A stretch of DNA of 19,327 nt, from positions 1-19,327 of the forward strand of contig DVLN01000056.1 in NCBI GenBank assembly GCA_018715465.1. Direction: 5' to 3'. The notes beneath the pieces were generated by a model, which worked only from the letters and a program-made list of their open reading frames with translations, had not been told where the DNA came from and ran no database searches. This DNA comes from Candidatus Faecivivens stercorigallinarum (GTDB lineage: Bacteria; Bacillota; Clostridia; Oscillospirales; Ruminococcaceae). Below, piece by piece: positions 1 to 7,181 of this stretch (position 1 is its first letter; every line of letters begins with the position of its first letter). The position numbers and the translations under genes are program-made.

Positions 1-335
1 TCAGCAGCAAAAAAGATATCCCCTTTGAAAACATTGAAAATGCTTTGACGGATGACACCTATTATACCGTTGCAGACGGGCACCTCGTACAAATTATGAG
101 CAAAAAGGCGACAAAATGGAGCGGTATCCAGAGTATGCTCCAATTCTTTGGGATTTCTCCCGACGATGCTGTTTATTTTGGAGACGATCAGGATGATATT
201 CAGCCAATTCAAATGTGCGGAACTGGTGTTGCAGTTTCTAACGCAATTCCTGCTGTTACCCGCGCAGCGGACAATATAACATCCAGCAATGATCAGGATG
301 GTGTAGCACGCTATATTGAAGAACATATTCTATAA
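1..335 (+). CDS. Cof-type HAD-family phosphatase, C-terminal part (5' end outside window)
   Basis: This is the last 110 or so residues of a haloacid dehalogenase-superfamily phosphatase of the Cof (HAD-IIB) type, cytosolic enzymes that dephosphorylate sugar phosphates, nucleotides or flavin phosphates through an aspartyl-phosphate. The frame is open from the window edge (first full codon at base 3), so the TTG at 45 is only an internal codon. Visible are the motif III lysine region (SKKATKWSGI) and motif IV (YFGDDQDDIQPIQ, the Mg-binding acidic cluster), followed by the usual family tail (GTGVAVSNAIPAVTRAADNI). The nucleophile aspartate and the cap domain lie outside the window, so the substrate cannot be guessed. 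It is the only plus-strand gene here, converging on clpX with a shared terminator between them. Confidence 0.88.
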   Translation, partial: SSKKDIPFENIENALTDDTYYTVADGHLVQIMSKKATKWSGIQSMLQFFGISPDDAVYFGDDQDDIQPIQMCGTGVAVSNAIPAVTRAADNITSSNDQDGVARYIEEHIL

Positions 336-348
336 GCCCTGAGATATA

Positions 349-382
349 AAAAGCCACAGGCGGGTTTCCGTCTGTGGCTTTT
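349..382. terminator. Bidirectional Rho-independent terminator between the HAD gene and clpX
   Basis: Arms 349-363 and 368-382 pair over 15 positions (one G-U wobble) around a 4-base loop. The A-run on the left and T-run on the right give a U-tract whichever strand is read. It sits 13 bases after the HAD stop and 10 bases after the clpX stop, where two convergent genes need it. Confidence 0.88.
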
Positions 383-392
383 ATGCAAGCTG

Positions 393-1685
393 TCAGTTTT
401 TGGATTTCAACTTCGGTTTCTCAGGCTGCCGGTATTCCAAAACCGGTGCAGCCCCCTCCCGGACCGTTTCAGGGGTGATCGTGACCTTTGCAATCGTCGG
501 GTCAGACGGAACCTCAAACATCAGTTGGTTGAGGGTATCTTCCATGACATTGCGCAGGCCGCGGGCGCCTGTTTTACGCTTGATCGCCTCTTCGGCAACC
601 GCCCGCAGTGTATCGTCTCCCATCACCAGCTCAACATCGTCCAGCTTGAACAGGTGGATATACTGCTTCAGAAGGCTGTTGCGAGGCTCCTTGAGTACGC
701 GAACCATCTGATCGACGCTCAGGTCTTCCAGCGTGGTGACGACCGGCAAACGGCCGACCAGCTCAGGGATCAGGCCAAATTTGACCAGATCGTCCGGGAT
801 CAGATTCTTCAGTGCTTCGCCCTTGGTGATTTCCTTTTTGCTGCGGATTTCCGCGCCAAAACCGAGGGTGGAAGAATCAGTCCGCTTTTCGATAATCCGC
901 TCAATCCCCTCAAATGCGCCGCCGCAGATAAAGAGGATATTACTGGTATCGACCTGGATCATCTCCTGCTGAGGATGTTTGCGGCCGCCCTGGGGCGGTA
1001 CGTTGGAGATCGTTCCTTCCAGAATTTTCAAAAGTGCCTGCTGTACACCCTCACCGCTGACGTCACGGGTGATCGAGGTATTTTCCGATTTACGGGTGAT
1101 CTTATCAATTTCGTCAATATAGATAATACCGTGTTCGGCAGCTTCTACATCAAAATCTGCCGCCTGCAACAGACGAACCAGCACATTTTCGACGTCATCG
1201 CCAACATAGCCGGCTTCGGTCAGTGTCGTTGCGTCTGCAATCGCAAACGGAACATTCAGAATCTTTGCAAGCGTCTGTGCCAGCAGCGTCTTACCGACAC
1301 CAGTCGGTCCCAGAAGCAGAACATTGCTCTTTTGCAGTTCTACATCCTCGTCCTCATCGGTGCTCTCATGCAGAATCCGCTTATAATGGTTATAAACCGC
1401 GACCGACAGCGTAACCTTGGCCTTATCCTGGCCAATAACATACTGGTCCAGCACAGCTTTAATCTCAGCTGGCTTGAGCAGTGTGATGTCCTCATCTCCA
1501 GTTACCGGTTTATACCGCGCGTCGGCAACCGAAGGGAAAAGCCCCTCCTCCGACAGCATCTGATAACAAAGCGCGACACACTCGTCGCAGATATTTGCAT
1601 TCCCCGCATGCAGCATCCGGCGGACACTGTGGTCCCGTTTCCCGCAAAAGCTGCACCGAATGGAATTCTCGCCGTAATCAGCCAT
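393..1685 (-). CDS. clpX: ATP-dependent Clp protease ATP-binding subunit ClpX
   Basis: This is the AAA+ unfoldase that recognises tagged proteins and threads them into the ClpP chamber in the cytosol. At 430 aa it has the normal family length. The N-terminal zinc-binding domain has Cys11, Cys14, Cys33 and Cys36; the AAA+ core has Walker A GPTGVGKT (126-133), Walker B IIYIDEID (187-194), the pore-1 loop GYVG (159-162), the RKH loop (235-237) and a sensor region after GLIPELVGRLPV. The ClpP-docking IGF tripeptide appears as LGF (274-276), a conservative change. The ATG has an AGGAAAGG ribosome site upstream. It lies 42 bases downstream of clpP, so the two are probably cotranscribed, and it ends at the shared terminator. 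Confidence 0.98.
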   Translation of the reverse strand: MADYGENSIRCSFCGKRDHSVRRMLHAGNANICDECVALCYQMLSEEGLFPSVADARYKPVTGDEDITLLKPAEIKAVLDQYVIGQDKAKVTLSVAVYNHYKRILHESTDEDEDVELQKSNVLLLGPTGVGKTLLAQTLAKILNVPFAIADATTLTEAGYVGDDVENVLVRLLQAADFDVEAAEHGIIYIDEIDKITRKSENTSITRDVSGEGVQQALLKILEGTISNVPPQGGRKHPQQEMIQVDTSNILFICGGAFEGIERIIEKRTDSSTLGFGAEIRSKKEITKGEALKNLIPDDLVKFGLIPELVGRLPVVTTLEDLSVDQMVRVLKEPRNSLLKQYIHLFKLDDVELVMGDDTLRAVAEEAIKRKTGARGLRNVMEDTLNQLMFEVPSDPTIAKVTITPETVREGAAPVLEYRQPEKPKLKSKN

Positions 1686-1727
1686 AAGTCTTTATTACCT
1701 GACCTTTCCTGAATGATAACTGAACAC

Positions 1728-2309
1728 TCAGCGCTTTTCGATCATCTTGTCAACCAGGCCGTATTCAACCGCCTCGGCAGCAGTCATCCAGTTGTCACGC
1801 TCAGTATCCGCCGCGATCTGTTCAACAGGCTTGCCGGTGTTGGCTGCCAGGATTTTGTTCAGCTTTTCCTTGGTCCGCTGAATATGCGCCGCCTGAATCA
1901 TAATGTCGGTCGCCTGACCCTGAGAGCCGCCGGAAGGCTGATGGATCATTACTTCCGCGTTGGGCAGAACAAAACGTTTGCCTTTGGCGCCGCTGGAGAG
2001 CAGGAATGCACCCATCGACGCGGCCATCCCGATGCAGATGGTCGAAACGTCGCATTTAATGTACTGCATTGTATCATAAATTGCCATACCGGCAGTTACG
2101 CTTCCGCCGGGGCTGTTGATATACAGCTGGATATCCTTATCAGGATCCTGGCCTTCCAGGTACAGCAGCTGTGCAACAACCAGGCTGGCCGATGCGTCGT
2201 TGACCTCTTCGCAGAGCATGACAATACGGTCATTCAGCAGCCGGGAAAAGATATCGTAAGAACGCTCGCCGCGCCCGGTCTGTTCTACAACCATTGGAAC
2301 TAAACTCAT
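1728..2309 (-). CDS. clpP: ATP-dependent Clp protease proteolytic subunit ClpP
   Basis: This is the serine peptidase that forms the tetradecameric degradation chamber working with ClpX in the cytosol. The 193-aa length is typical. The catalytic triad is visible: Ser98 in GMAASMGAF, His123 in MIHQPSGG and Asp172 in TERDNWM; the INSPGGSV oxyanion segment is at 64-71. The hydrophobic ClpX-docking surface is not assessed. The ATG is preceded by a strong GGAGGG site at good spacing. It lies between tig and clpX in the same direction, a common order in bacteria. A Rho-independent terminator lies 70 bases upstream of the start, so supply of clpPX transcript is unlikely to be simple read-through from tig. 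Confidence 0.98.
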   Translation of the reverse strand: MSLVPMVVEQTGRGERSYDIFSRLLNDRIVMLCEEVNDASASLVVAQLLYLEGQDPDKDIQLYINSPGGSVTAGMAIYDTMQYIKCDVSTICIGMAASMGAFLLSSGAKGKRFVLPNAEVMIHQPSGGSQGQATDIMIQAAHIQRTKEKLNKILAANTGKPVEQIAADTERDNWMTAAEAVEYGLVDKMIEKR

Positions 2310-2373
2310 GATAAACCCTCCTGTATCTGTGAAGTCGCCGGCCTGTTGCCGCCCATGGCGACGCCGGAACTAC

Positions 2374-2404
2374 AAAAAAGAGGTGAGGCAGAAGGCCCCA
2401 CCCC
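2374..2404 (-). terminator. Rho-independent terminator between tig and clpP
   Basis: On the minus strand the arm at 2404-2395 pairs with 2389-2380 over 10 bp (two G-U wobbles) around a CTTCT loop, followed by six T at 2379-2374. It lies about 96 bases after the tig stop and 65 bases before the clpP start, so it either ends the tig message or attenuates expression into clpPX. Confidence 0.8.
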
Positions 2405-2437
2405 TTATACACTGCATTTTCTATTCTGACCGATAAT

Positions 2438-2486
2438 CATGAAGAATTTATACCGGAAAATGGAACTTTTCCGTGAATTCTTCATG
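2438..2486 (-). promoter_or_regulatory. Long imperfect hairpin downstream of tig
   Basis: Two nested stems are seen: an outer 11-bp stem (2438-2448 with 2476-2486) and an inner 7-bp stem (2454-2460 with 2467-2473), with a 6-base loop and a small asymmetric internal loop. It starts 13 bases after the tig stop codon. No T-run follows on the minus strand, so it is not a standard terminator. An mRNA-end stabiliser or a processing site is possible; the function is inference. Confidence 0.55.
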
Positions 2487-2499
2487 GATGCTCGTCGAT

Positions 2500-3783
2500 T
2501 TACTCGGCAACAGCAGTGCTCTTGATCAGCTCGACAGCCTTCTTCTGGGCAATGTCGTTCTTCAGCTGATCGCCCATAGCAGCTTTGATCTGCTCAGCGG
2601 TGATATTCTGAGATTTGTACTGTTCAACCAGCTTGGCAACCTCAGCCTCAACATCCTCGTCGGAGGCGGTGATGCCTTCAGCTTCAACGATCTTCTCAAG
2701 TGCCAGCGCAACCTTAACCTGTCTGGTAGCCTGCTCTTTGAAGGAAGCACGCAGGGATTCACGGGTGCTGCCGGTGTACTGCATGTAAACATCCAGGTTC
2801 ATGCCCTGAGAGGACAGACGGTATTCAAAGTCCTGGACCATCTCATCAGCTCTTGCGTCGAACATTTCCTCGGGAATCTCGCCTTCCATGTTGGCGATAA
2901 CGCCGTCGATCAGGGTGTTCTCAAAAGCGGTGTTTGCAGCATTTTCCTTGCTGGTGGTCAGCTTGGTACGGATGTCGTTCTTCAGTTCGTCGAGGGTATC
3001 AAACTCGGAAACGTCCTTGACAAACTCGTCGTCCAGAGCAGGCAGCTCTTTAGCGGAGATCTCATGCAGTTTGCATTTGAAGACTGCGGGTTTGCCAGCC
3101 AGTTCAGCAGCCTGATAATCCTCAGGGAAGGTTACATTGACATCAAACTCGTCGCCGGTGTTGTGGCCAACGATCTGATCCTCAAAGCCAGGAATAAACT
3201 GACCAGAACCAAGAGTCAGGTTAAATCTCTCAGCCTTGCCGCCCTCAAAAGCCTTGCCGTCGACGAAGCCTTCAAAGTCGATGTTGACGATATCGCCGTT
3301 TGCAGCCGCACGATCCTCAACGGTGATGGTACGAGCATTGCGGTTGCGCATTCTCTCGACCTCAGCGTCGACCTCTTCATCGGTAACAGGAGCGACATCC
3401 TTGGAAGCCTTGATGCCTTTGTAGTTCTTGACAACGACCTCAGGTTTTACGATGCAGATAGCCTTCATCGTAACGCCCTCTTCTTTAGAGACAGCAGTAA
3501 CCTCGACTTCGGGTCTGACAACGATCTCCAGGCCGGACTCGTCGTAAGCAGCCTGCAGCGCGACAGGAGCGACATCATTGACAGCTTCCTCAAAGAAGAC
3601 GCCTTCGCCATACAGCTTTTCAATGGTCTTTCTGGGTGCTTTGCCTTTTCTGAAACCAGGAACCTGGAACTGTTTGGATCTCTTTTTGAATACCTTATCG
3701 CAGGCAACAGCAAATTCCTCGGCAGGAACCGAGATGATCAGCTCATATTTGTTGGTTTCAACAGGGTTTTTAGACACTAACAT
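2500..3783 (-). CDS. tig: Trigger factor (ribosome-associated chaperone and peptidyl-prolyl isomerase)
   Basis: Trigger factor binds ribosomal protein L23 at the exit tunnel and shelters nascent chains. At 427 aa it matches the family. The N-terminal ribosome-binding domain has the signature GFRKGKAP (about residues 43-50), an FKBP-type isomerase domain follows (GDIVNIDFEGFVDGKAFEGG through FNLTLGSGQFIPGFEDQIVG, about 160-240), then the helical C-terminal chaperone arms. Two in-frame ATGs exist: 3792 lies one base from the AGGAAGG site, while 3783 has 10 bases of spacing, so the start at 3783 (MLVSKNPVETNKYEL) is chosen. The ORF is preceded by its own extended -10 promoter and followed by a hairpin and a terminator before clpP. 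Codon use is markedly biased, as expected for a highly expressed protein. Confidence 0.97.
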   Translation of the reverse strand: MLVSKNPVETNKYELIISVPAEEFAVACDKVFKKRSKQFQVPGFRKGKAPRKTIEKLYGEGVFFEEAVNDVAPVALQAAYDESGLEIVVRPEVEVTAVSKEEGVTMKAICIVKPEVVVKNYKGIKASKDVAPVTDEEVDAEVERMRNRNARTITVEDRAAANGDIVNIDFEGFVDGKAFEGGKAERFNLTLGSGQFIPGFEDQIVGHNTGDEFDVNVTFPEDYQAAELAGKPAVFKCKLHEISAKELPALDDEFVKDVSEFDTLDELKNDIRTKLTTSKENAANTAFENTLIDGVIANMEGEIPEEMFDARADEMVQDFEYRLSSQGMNLDVYMQYTGSTRESLRASFKEQATRQVKVALALEKIVEAEGITASDEDVEAEVAKLVEQYKSQNITAEQIKAAMGDQLKNDIAQKKAVELIKSTAVAE

Positions 3784-3874
3784 TGGAAACATTCCTTCCT
3801 ATTGTATTCTCTGCGGAGCAGACACCAAAAGCGCATCTTTTCAGCAGACATGATTTACTTAACACGCAAGGGAC

Positions 3875-3883
3875 ATTATACCA
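3875..3883 (-). promoter_or_regulatory. Extended -10 promoter for tig
   Basis: On the minus strand TGG-TATAAT gives a perfect -10 hexamer (3880-3875) with the extended TGn element. No good -35 is found at 16-18 bases, which fits an extended -10 promoter. Transcription would start near 3868, giving a leader of about 85 bases before the tig ATG. Confidence 0.65.
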
Positions 3884-3936
3884 CAAATTTGCAAAAAAAG
3901 CCAGTAGTTTGACGTCATTTTTGCAATTGTAACAAT

Positions 3937-4614
3937 TTAGACAATTTTTATCGGGGCAAAGTGGAGATAATCACAGGAAAGCAGCTGAAAGCGGATTCCT
4001 TCACGCACACCATTAATCGCATATCCGGCTGAATAACCGTGAATATGCCCATAATAAACCCGCTCAATCTGGTATTGATGCAGAACTTCCAGAATTTCCG
4101 GGCAGTCCCCGCTTCCGTATACCGGCGGATAATGCAGAAAGACAACCGGTGTCCCGCCGAGCTTTTTCCCCGCTTCCAGCGACAGCCGCAACCGTCCGCA
4201 TTCCCGGTTGAGGACCTTTTTATCCGTCTGGTCGTTCATCCAGCCCCTTGTCCCGCAAAGGACCAGATCTTCATACCGGTAAGCATTGTTGAACAGGATT
4301 TTCAGCGTCGTGAATCCCTGTTCCTGAAAAAAACGCTCGACTTTGGACTTGGTGGAAAACCAGAGATCATGGTTGCCCTTCAGTAAAATCTTCTGGCCGG
4401 GCATCCGGTCAATCCATTTAAAATCCTCGACCGTTTCGGCCAGATCCAGTCCCCAGGAAATATCCCCCGCAATCACAACGGTATCCTCCGGGCGAACCAG
4501 CTGCTTCCAGTTTTCCTCCAGCCGCTCCACATAATGATCCCAGCCGCGGAAAACGTCCATCGGCTTATCTACCCCCAGTGACAGGTGCAGATCGGAGATG
4601 GCAAACAGACTCAT
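3937..4614 (-). CDS. Calcineurin-like metallophosphoesterase
   Basis: This is a predicted cytosolic two-metal phosphoesterase of the calcineurin-like superfamily. All signature blocks appear in order: DLHL (Asp8, His10), GDISWG (Asp51), GNHD (80-83), LHYPP and GHIHG near the C-terminus, so the dimetal site looks complete. The 225-aa length is that of a small stand-alone phosphoesterase. The substrate cannot be deduced. Its AAGGAAAGG ribosome site overlaps the thrC stop codon; the gap to thrC is 14 bases, so the two are almost surely one transcript. No clear terminator follows; a short AATTG/CAATT hairpin (3925-3937) abuts its stop codon, and the tig promoter lies just beyond. Confidence 0.9.
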   Translation of the reverse strand: MSLFAISDLHLSLGVDKPMDVFRGWDHYVERLEENWKQLVRPEDTVVIAGDISWGLDLAETVEDFKWIDRMPGQKILLKGNHDLWFSTKSKVERFFQEQGFTTLKILFNNAYRYEDLVLCGTRGWMNDQTDKKVLNRECGRLRLSLEAGKKLGGTPVVFLHYPPVYGSGDCPEILEVLHQYQIERVYYGHIHGYSAGYAINGVREGIRFQLLSCDYLHFAPIKIV

Positions 4615-4628
4615 GAATAAACCTTTCC

Positions 4629-6119
4629 TTATTTCAGCATTTCCTTGACTTTTTCAACCATCTGTTCCTTTTCAACCGAATCGGTAAAGCGAACCTTTTT
4701 GGTCTTCAGCTCCATCAGCGATGCAGGCGGTGTCGTGCCGGAAATCCGGGAGAGCATCTCAGCCTGTTCAAACGGATCGGCGGGAATCTCCTCATCCGAA
4801 ATTGCCGTCAGAACAGCATCGTTGAATTTATAAGGAGAAGCAGTCGAAGCGATGATACACTTGGACTTGTCACCTGTTTCGGCGGTGTAATCCTGATAGA
4901 CCTTGACTGCAACTGCCGTATGGGTGTCGCAGAGATAGCCATAGTCCTCAAATGTCTTTCTGATTGTCGCGGCCGTCTGCTCATCATCACAGAACCCGCC
5001 CCAGAAATCTGCCTGCAATTTTTCCTTTACGCTGTCCGAAACAGTATATTTCCCCTCGGACGCCAGTTTGCCGAACCAGTCGCGGATAACCGCGTCATCC
5101 CTTCCGCACAGCTGATACAGCAGACGCTCGAGGTTGGAAGAAATCAGAATATCCATCGACGGAGAAGTCGTCGTGTAAAAATCACGGTTGCGGTCGTACA
5201 CACCAGTGCGGATAAAATCGGTCAGCACGCGGTTACGGTTGGAAGCACAGATCAGCTTGCCTACCGGCAGTCCCATCAGTTTTGCATAGTAAGCCGCCAG
5301 AATATTGCCAAAGTTGCCGGTCGGAACGGTAACGTTGACCGTCTCACCCATTGCAATCTCACCCTGCTCGACCAACGTTGTATACGCAGCGATATAGTAG
5401 ACAATCTGCGGAACCAGACGGCCCCAGTTGATCGAGTTTGCAGACGAGAACATCTGACCGTTTTTCGCCAGCTCAGCTTCAATTACGGGGTCAGTGAAGA
5501 TCTTTTTGACACCCGACTGGGCATCGTCAAAGTTGCCTTTGATTGCGCAGACTGAAACATTTTCACCAGACTGGGTGGTCATCTGGAGCTTCTGCATCTC
5601 ACTGACACCGTTTTCGGGATAAAATACCAGCATCCGGGTATGCGGCACATCCGCAAAGCCTTCCAGCGCAGCTTTACCGGTATCACCAGAAGTCGCTACC
5701 AGCACAACGATTTCCTTGTCAGGAGCAGTCTTACGGGAAGAAGTCGTCATCAGATAAGGCAGCAGTTGCAGCGCCATATCCTTGAAGGCGCAGGTCGGGC
5801 CATGCCACAGTTCCAGCAGGTAGGCCGACTCGCCGACGCGGGAGATTTCCGAAACATTGGCAGAATCAAATTTCCGGTCGTTATAGGCGTTGTCAACACA
5901 GTAATCCAGTTCTTCCGATGTAAAGTCAGTCAGAAAACGGGAAAGAACCATCTTGGCCTTCTCGTTGTAGCTCATTCCAACCATCTTCTCAAGGTCTTCA
6001 CGGCTCAGTACCGGCAGGGTCTCAGGTACAAACAACCCGCCTTCCTGCGAAATTCCCTGTGCAATTGCCTGCGCGGCGGTTACGATACAGCCGCTGTCTC
6101 TGGTGCTGTTGTAGTTCAT
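4629..6119 (-). CDS. thrC: Threonine synthase
   Basis: This PLP enzyme converts O-phosphohomoserine to threonine, the last step of threonine biosynthesis. The 496-aa protein is the long (E. coli/yeast-type) form. It starts with the family N-terminus (MNYNSTRDSG), has the PLP-lysine motif HGPTCAFKDMA (Lys113) and the phosphate-binding loop ATSGDTGKAA (about 143-151), and NFGN further on. ATG at 6119 is chosen because it has AAGGAG at 8 bases; the GTG at 6128 overlaps that ribosome site. No homoserine kinase or dehydrogenase gene is in the window. The 132-base upstream gap holds two inverted repeats (6204-6220 and 6234-6257) and no convincing promoter. Confidence 0.96.
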   Translation of the reverse strand: MNYNSTRDSGCIVTAAQAIAQGISQEGGLFVPETLPVLSREDLEKMVGMSYNEKAKMVLSRFLTDFTSEELDYCVDNAYNDRKFDSANVSEISRVGESAYLLELWHGPTCAFKDMALQLLPYLMTTSSRKTAPDKEIVVLVATSGDTGKAALEGFADVPHTRMLVFYPENGVSEMQKLQMTTQSGENVSVCAIKGNFDDAQSGVKKIFTDPVIEAELAKNGQMFSSANSINWGRLVPQIVYYIAAYTTLVEQGEIAMGETVNVTVPTGNFGNILAAYYAKLMGLPVGKLICASNRNRVLTDFIRTGVYDRNRDFYTTTSPSMDILISSNLERLLYQLCGRDDAVIRDWFGKLASEGKYTVSDSVKEKLQADFWGGFCDDEQTAATIRKTFEDYGYLCDTHTAVAVKVYQDYTAETGDKSKCIIASTASPYKFNDAVLTAISDEEIPADPFEQAEMLSRISGTTPPASLMELKTKKVRFTDSVEKEQMVEKVKEMLK

Positions 6120-6203
6120 CGTCTGCACTCCTTTATTTCAACTGTTAAGGCATATATAAGATATTCGTCGGCAAATACGGAACGATTTTCCAATATTTTG
6201 GTG

Positions 6204-6220
6204 GAACATCCGATATGTTC
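6204..6220. repeat. Perfect 6-bp inverted repeat upstream of thrC
   Basis: GAACAT (6204-6209) and ATGTTC (6215-6220) are perfect inverted arms with a 5-base spacer, about 85 bases upstream of the thrC ATG. No T-run follows on the minus strand. It could be an operator half-site pair or a hairpin. The spacing does not fit the Gram-positive LexA box (GAAC-N4-GTTC). Confidence 0.4.
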
Positions 6221-6233
6221 TGGATATTTTAAT

Positions 6234-6257
6234 CTGTAAAGTTTCTTAGCTTTACAG
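6234..6257. repeat. Palindromic element, copy 1, containing the dipeptidase stop codon
   Basis: Arms CTGTAAAG (6234-6241) and CTTTACAG (6250-6257) are perfectly inverted around an 8-base centre. Read on the minus strand it supplies the last sense codon (CTG) and the TAA stop of the M19 dipeptidase. A second copy at 17614-17637 does the same for ftsX; the inner 22 bases match at 20 positions. The outer pair is C-G here and G-C there, so pairing is kept. Confidence 0.7.
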
Positions 6258-7154
6258 GTTTTTCATCATGAAACGCTGGGCATTTTTAAAGGTAATCTTC
6301 TCGACCGTCTCAGGATCGAAGTGTTTGCACAAATTGGCATGCCAGTCTGGAATCCGGTCAACCGACGGCAGGCAGGAAGGCATCGCCGCTCCGTCAAAAT
6401 CACTGCCGACGGCGATACAATCAATACCACCCAATGCGATGATATGCCGGATATGCCGTCTGATCTCCTGGAAGCTGGCATCGCTTTCACCGTTGACAAA
6501 TACGGGATAGAAGTTAATACCGATCAGACCCTTACGGCGGATGATCTCACTCAGCTGGACATCATCCAGATTGCGGCGGTGAGAACAAACATCAAAGCAG
6601 TTGGAATGAGACGCGATAAACGGCCGCTGGGCCACTTCGCACAAATCCCAGAAACTGTAGTTGTTCATATGAGAGACGTCAATGATCATCCGGTGAGCTT
6701 CCAGTTCCCGGACCGCTTCCTTCCCCAGCCGGGTCAGGCCAGCTTCGGTCGCTGTTCCGCCTGCCAGGTCGGTTTCCCCATTCCAGCAGAGCGAAAACAT
6801 CCGTACTCCCATCTGATACAGCTCGTCGATCCGCTCGATTCGTCCGCCCATTGCAGCGCCGCCCTCAACCGACAGCATCGCATTGCAGACGCCTGGACGG
6901 ACATTCTTCGGATCATAGGGGACGATCTGGTCGCTTTCCTCAAATGCTCTCGACAGCTGCTCCGCCTCCAGAAGGAAACGGTGATACCCTTTGCTGCCGT
7001 GGTATTCATCCGGCACAAAAGCCGCAAAAACCTGTACCCATTCATCGAAAACCTGGCCGCGCTCGACAGAGATCGCAAAATCATTCTGTATCAGGCTTTT
7101 CCGGTTTTTCAGGCACTTACTGAGCGTATCAGCGTGCAAATCAAAATGACGCAT
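6252..7154 (-). CDS. Membrane dipeptidase-family (peptidase M19) dizinc dipeptidase
   Basis: This is a member of the renal dipeptidase family (M19), binuclear zinc enzymes that cleave dipeptides, including some with D-residues. Residues matching the family active site are all present: His7 and Asp9 in DLHADT, bridging Glu97 in SVEGG, His162 in DVSHMNN, His183 in ASHSN and Asp252 in GSDFDG. There is no signal peptide, so it is probably cytosolic despite the family name. The 300-aa length is close to the shorter bacterial members. ATG 7154 has AAAGGAAG upstream. It follows the RNase HII gene by 27 bases and so may be the distal gene of the rplS operon. Its stop codon lies in a palindrome. The natural substrate is unknown. 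Confidence 0.93.
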   Translation of the reverse strand: MRHFDLHADTLSKCLKNRKSLIQNDFAISVERGQVFDEWVQVFAAFVPDEYHGSKGYHRFLLEAEQLSRAFEESDQIVPYDPKNVRPGVCNAMLSVEGGAAMGGRIERIDELYQMGVRMFSLCWNGETDLAGGTATEAGLTRLGKEAVRELEAHRMIIDVSHMNNYSFWDLCEVAQRPFIASHSNCFDVCSHRRNLDDVQLSEIIRRKGLIGINFYPVFVNGESDASFQEIRRHIRHIIALGGIDCIAVGSDFDGAAMPSCLPSVDRIPDWHANLCKHFDPETVEKITFKNAQRFMMKNL

Positions 7155-7181
7155 AAGTCTGCTTCCTTTCTACAGATGGTG

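Noticed and set aside
400..711. Small plus-strand frame opposite the clpX C-terminus
   Set aside because: No ribosome site, no family resemblance, wholly inside clpX.
2405..2437. Possible CtsR operator before clpP (GGTCAGAATAG)
   Set aside because: The CtsR box is a tandem of GGTCAAA-type heptads; only one imperfect half is present.
2473..3780. 435-residue plus-strand open frame opposite tig
   Set aside because: It mirrors tig almost exactly and its protein resembles no family. Strong codon bias in tig, avoiding codons that read as stops on the other strand, explains it. The same holds for the long antisense frames over clpX (525-1712), clpP (1713-2303), tyrS, the dipeptidase and the signal peptidases.
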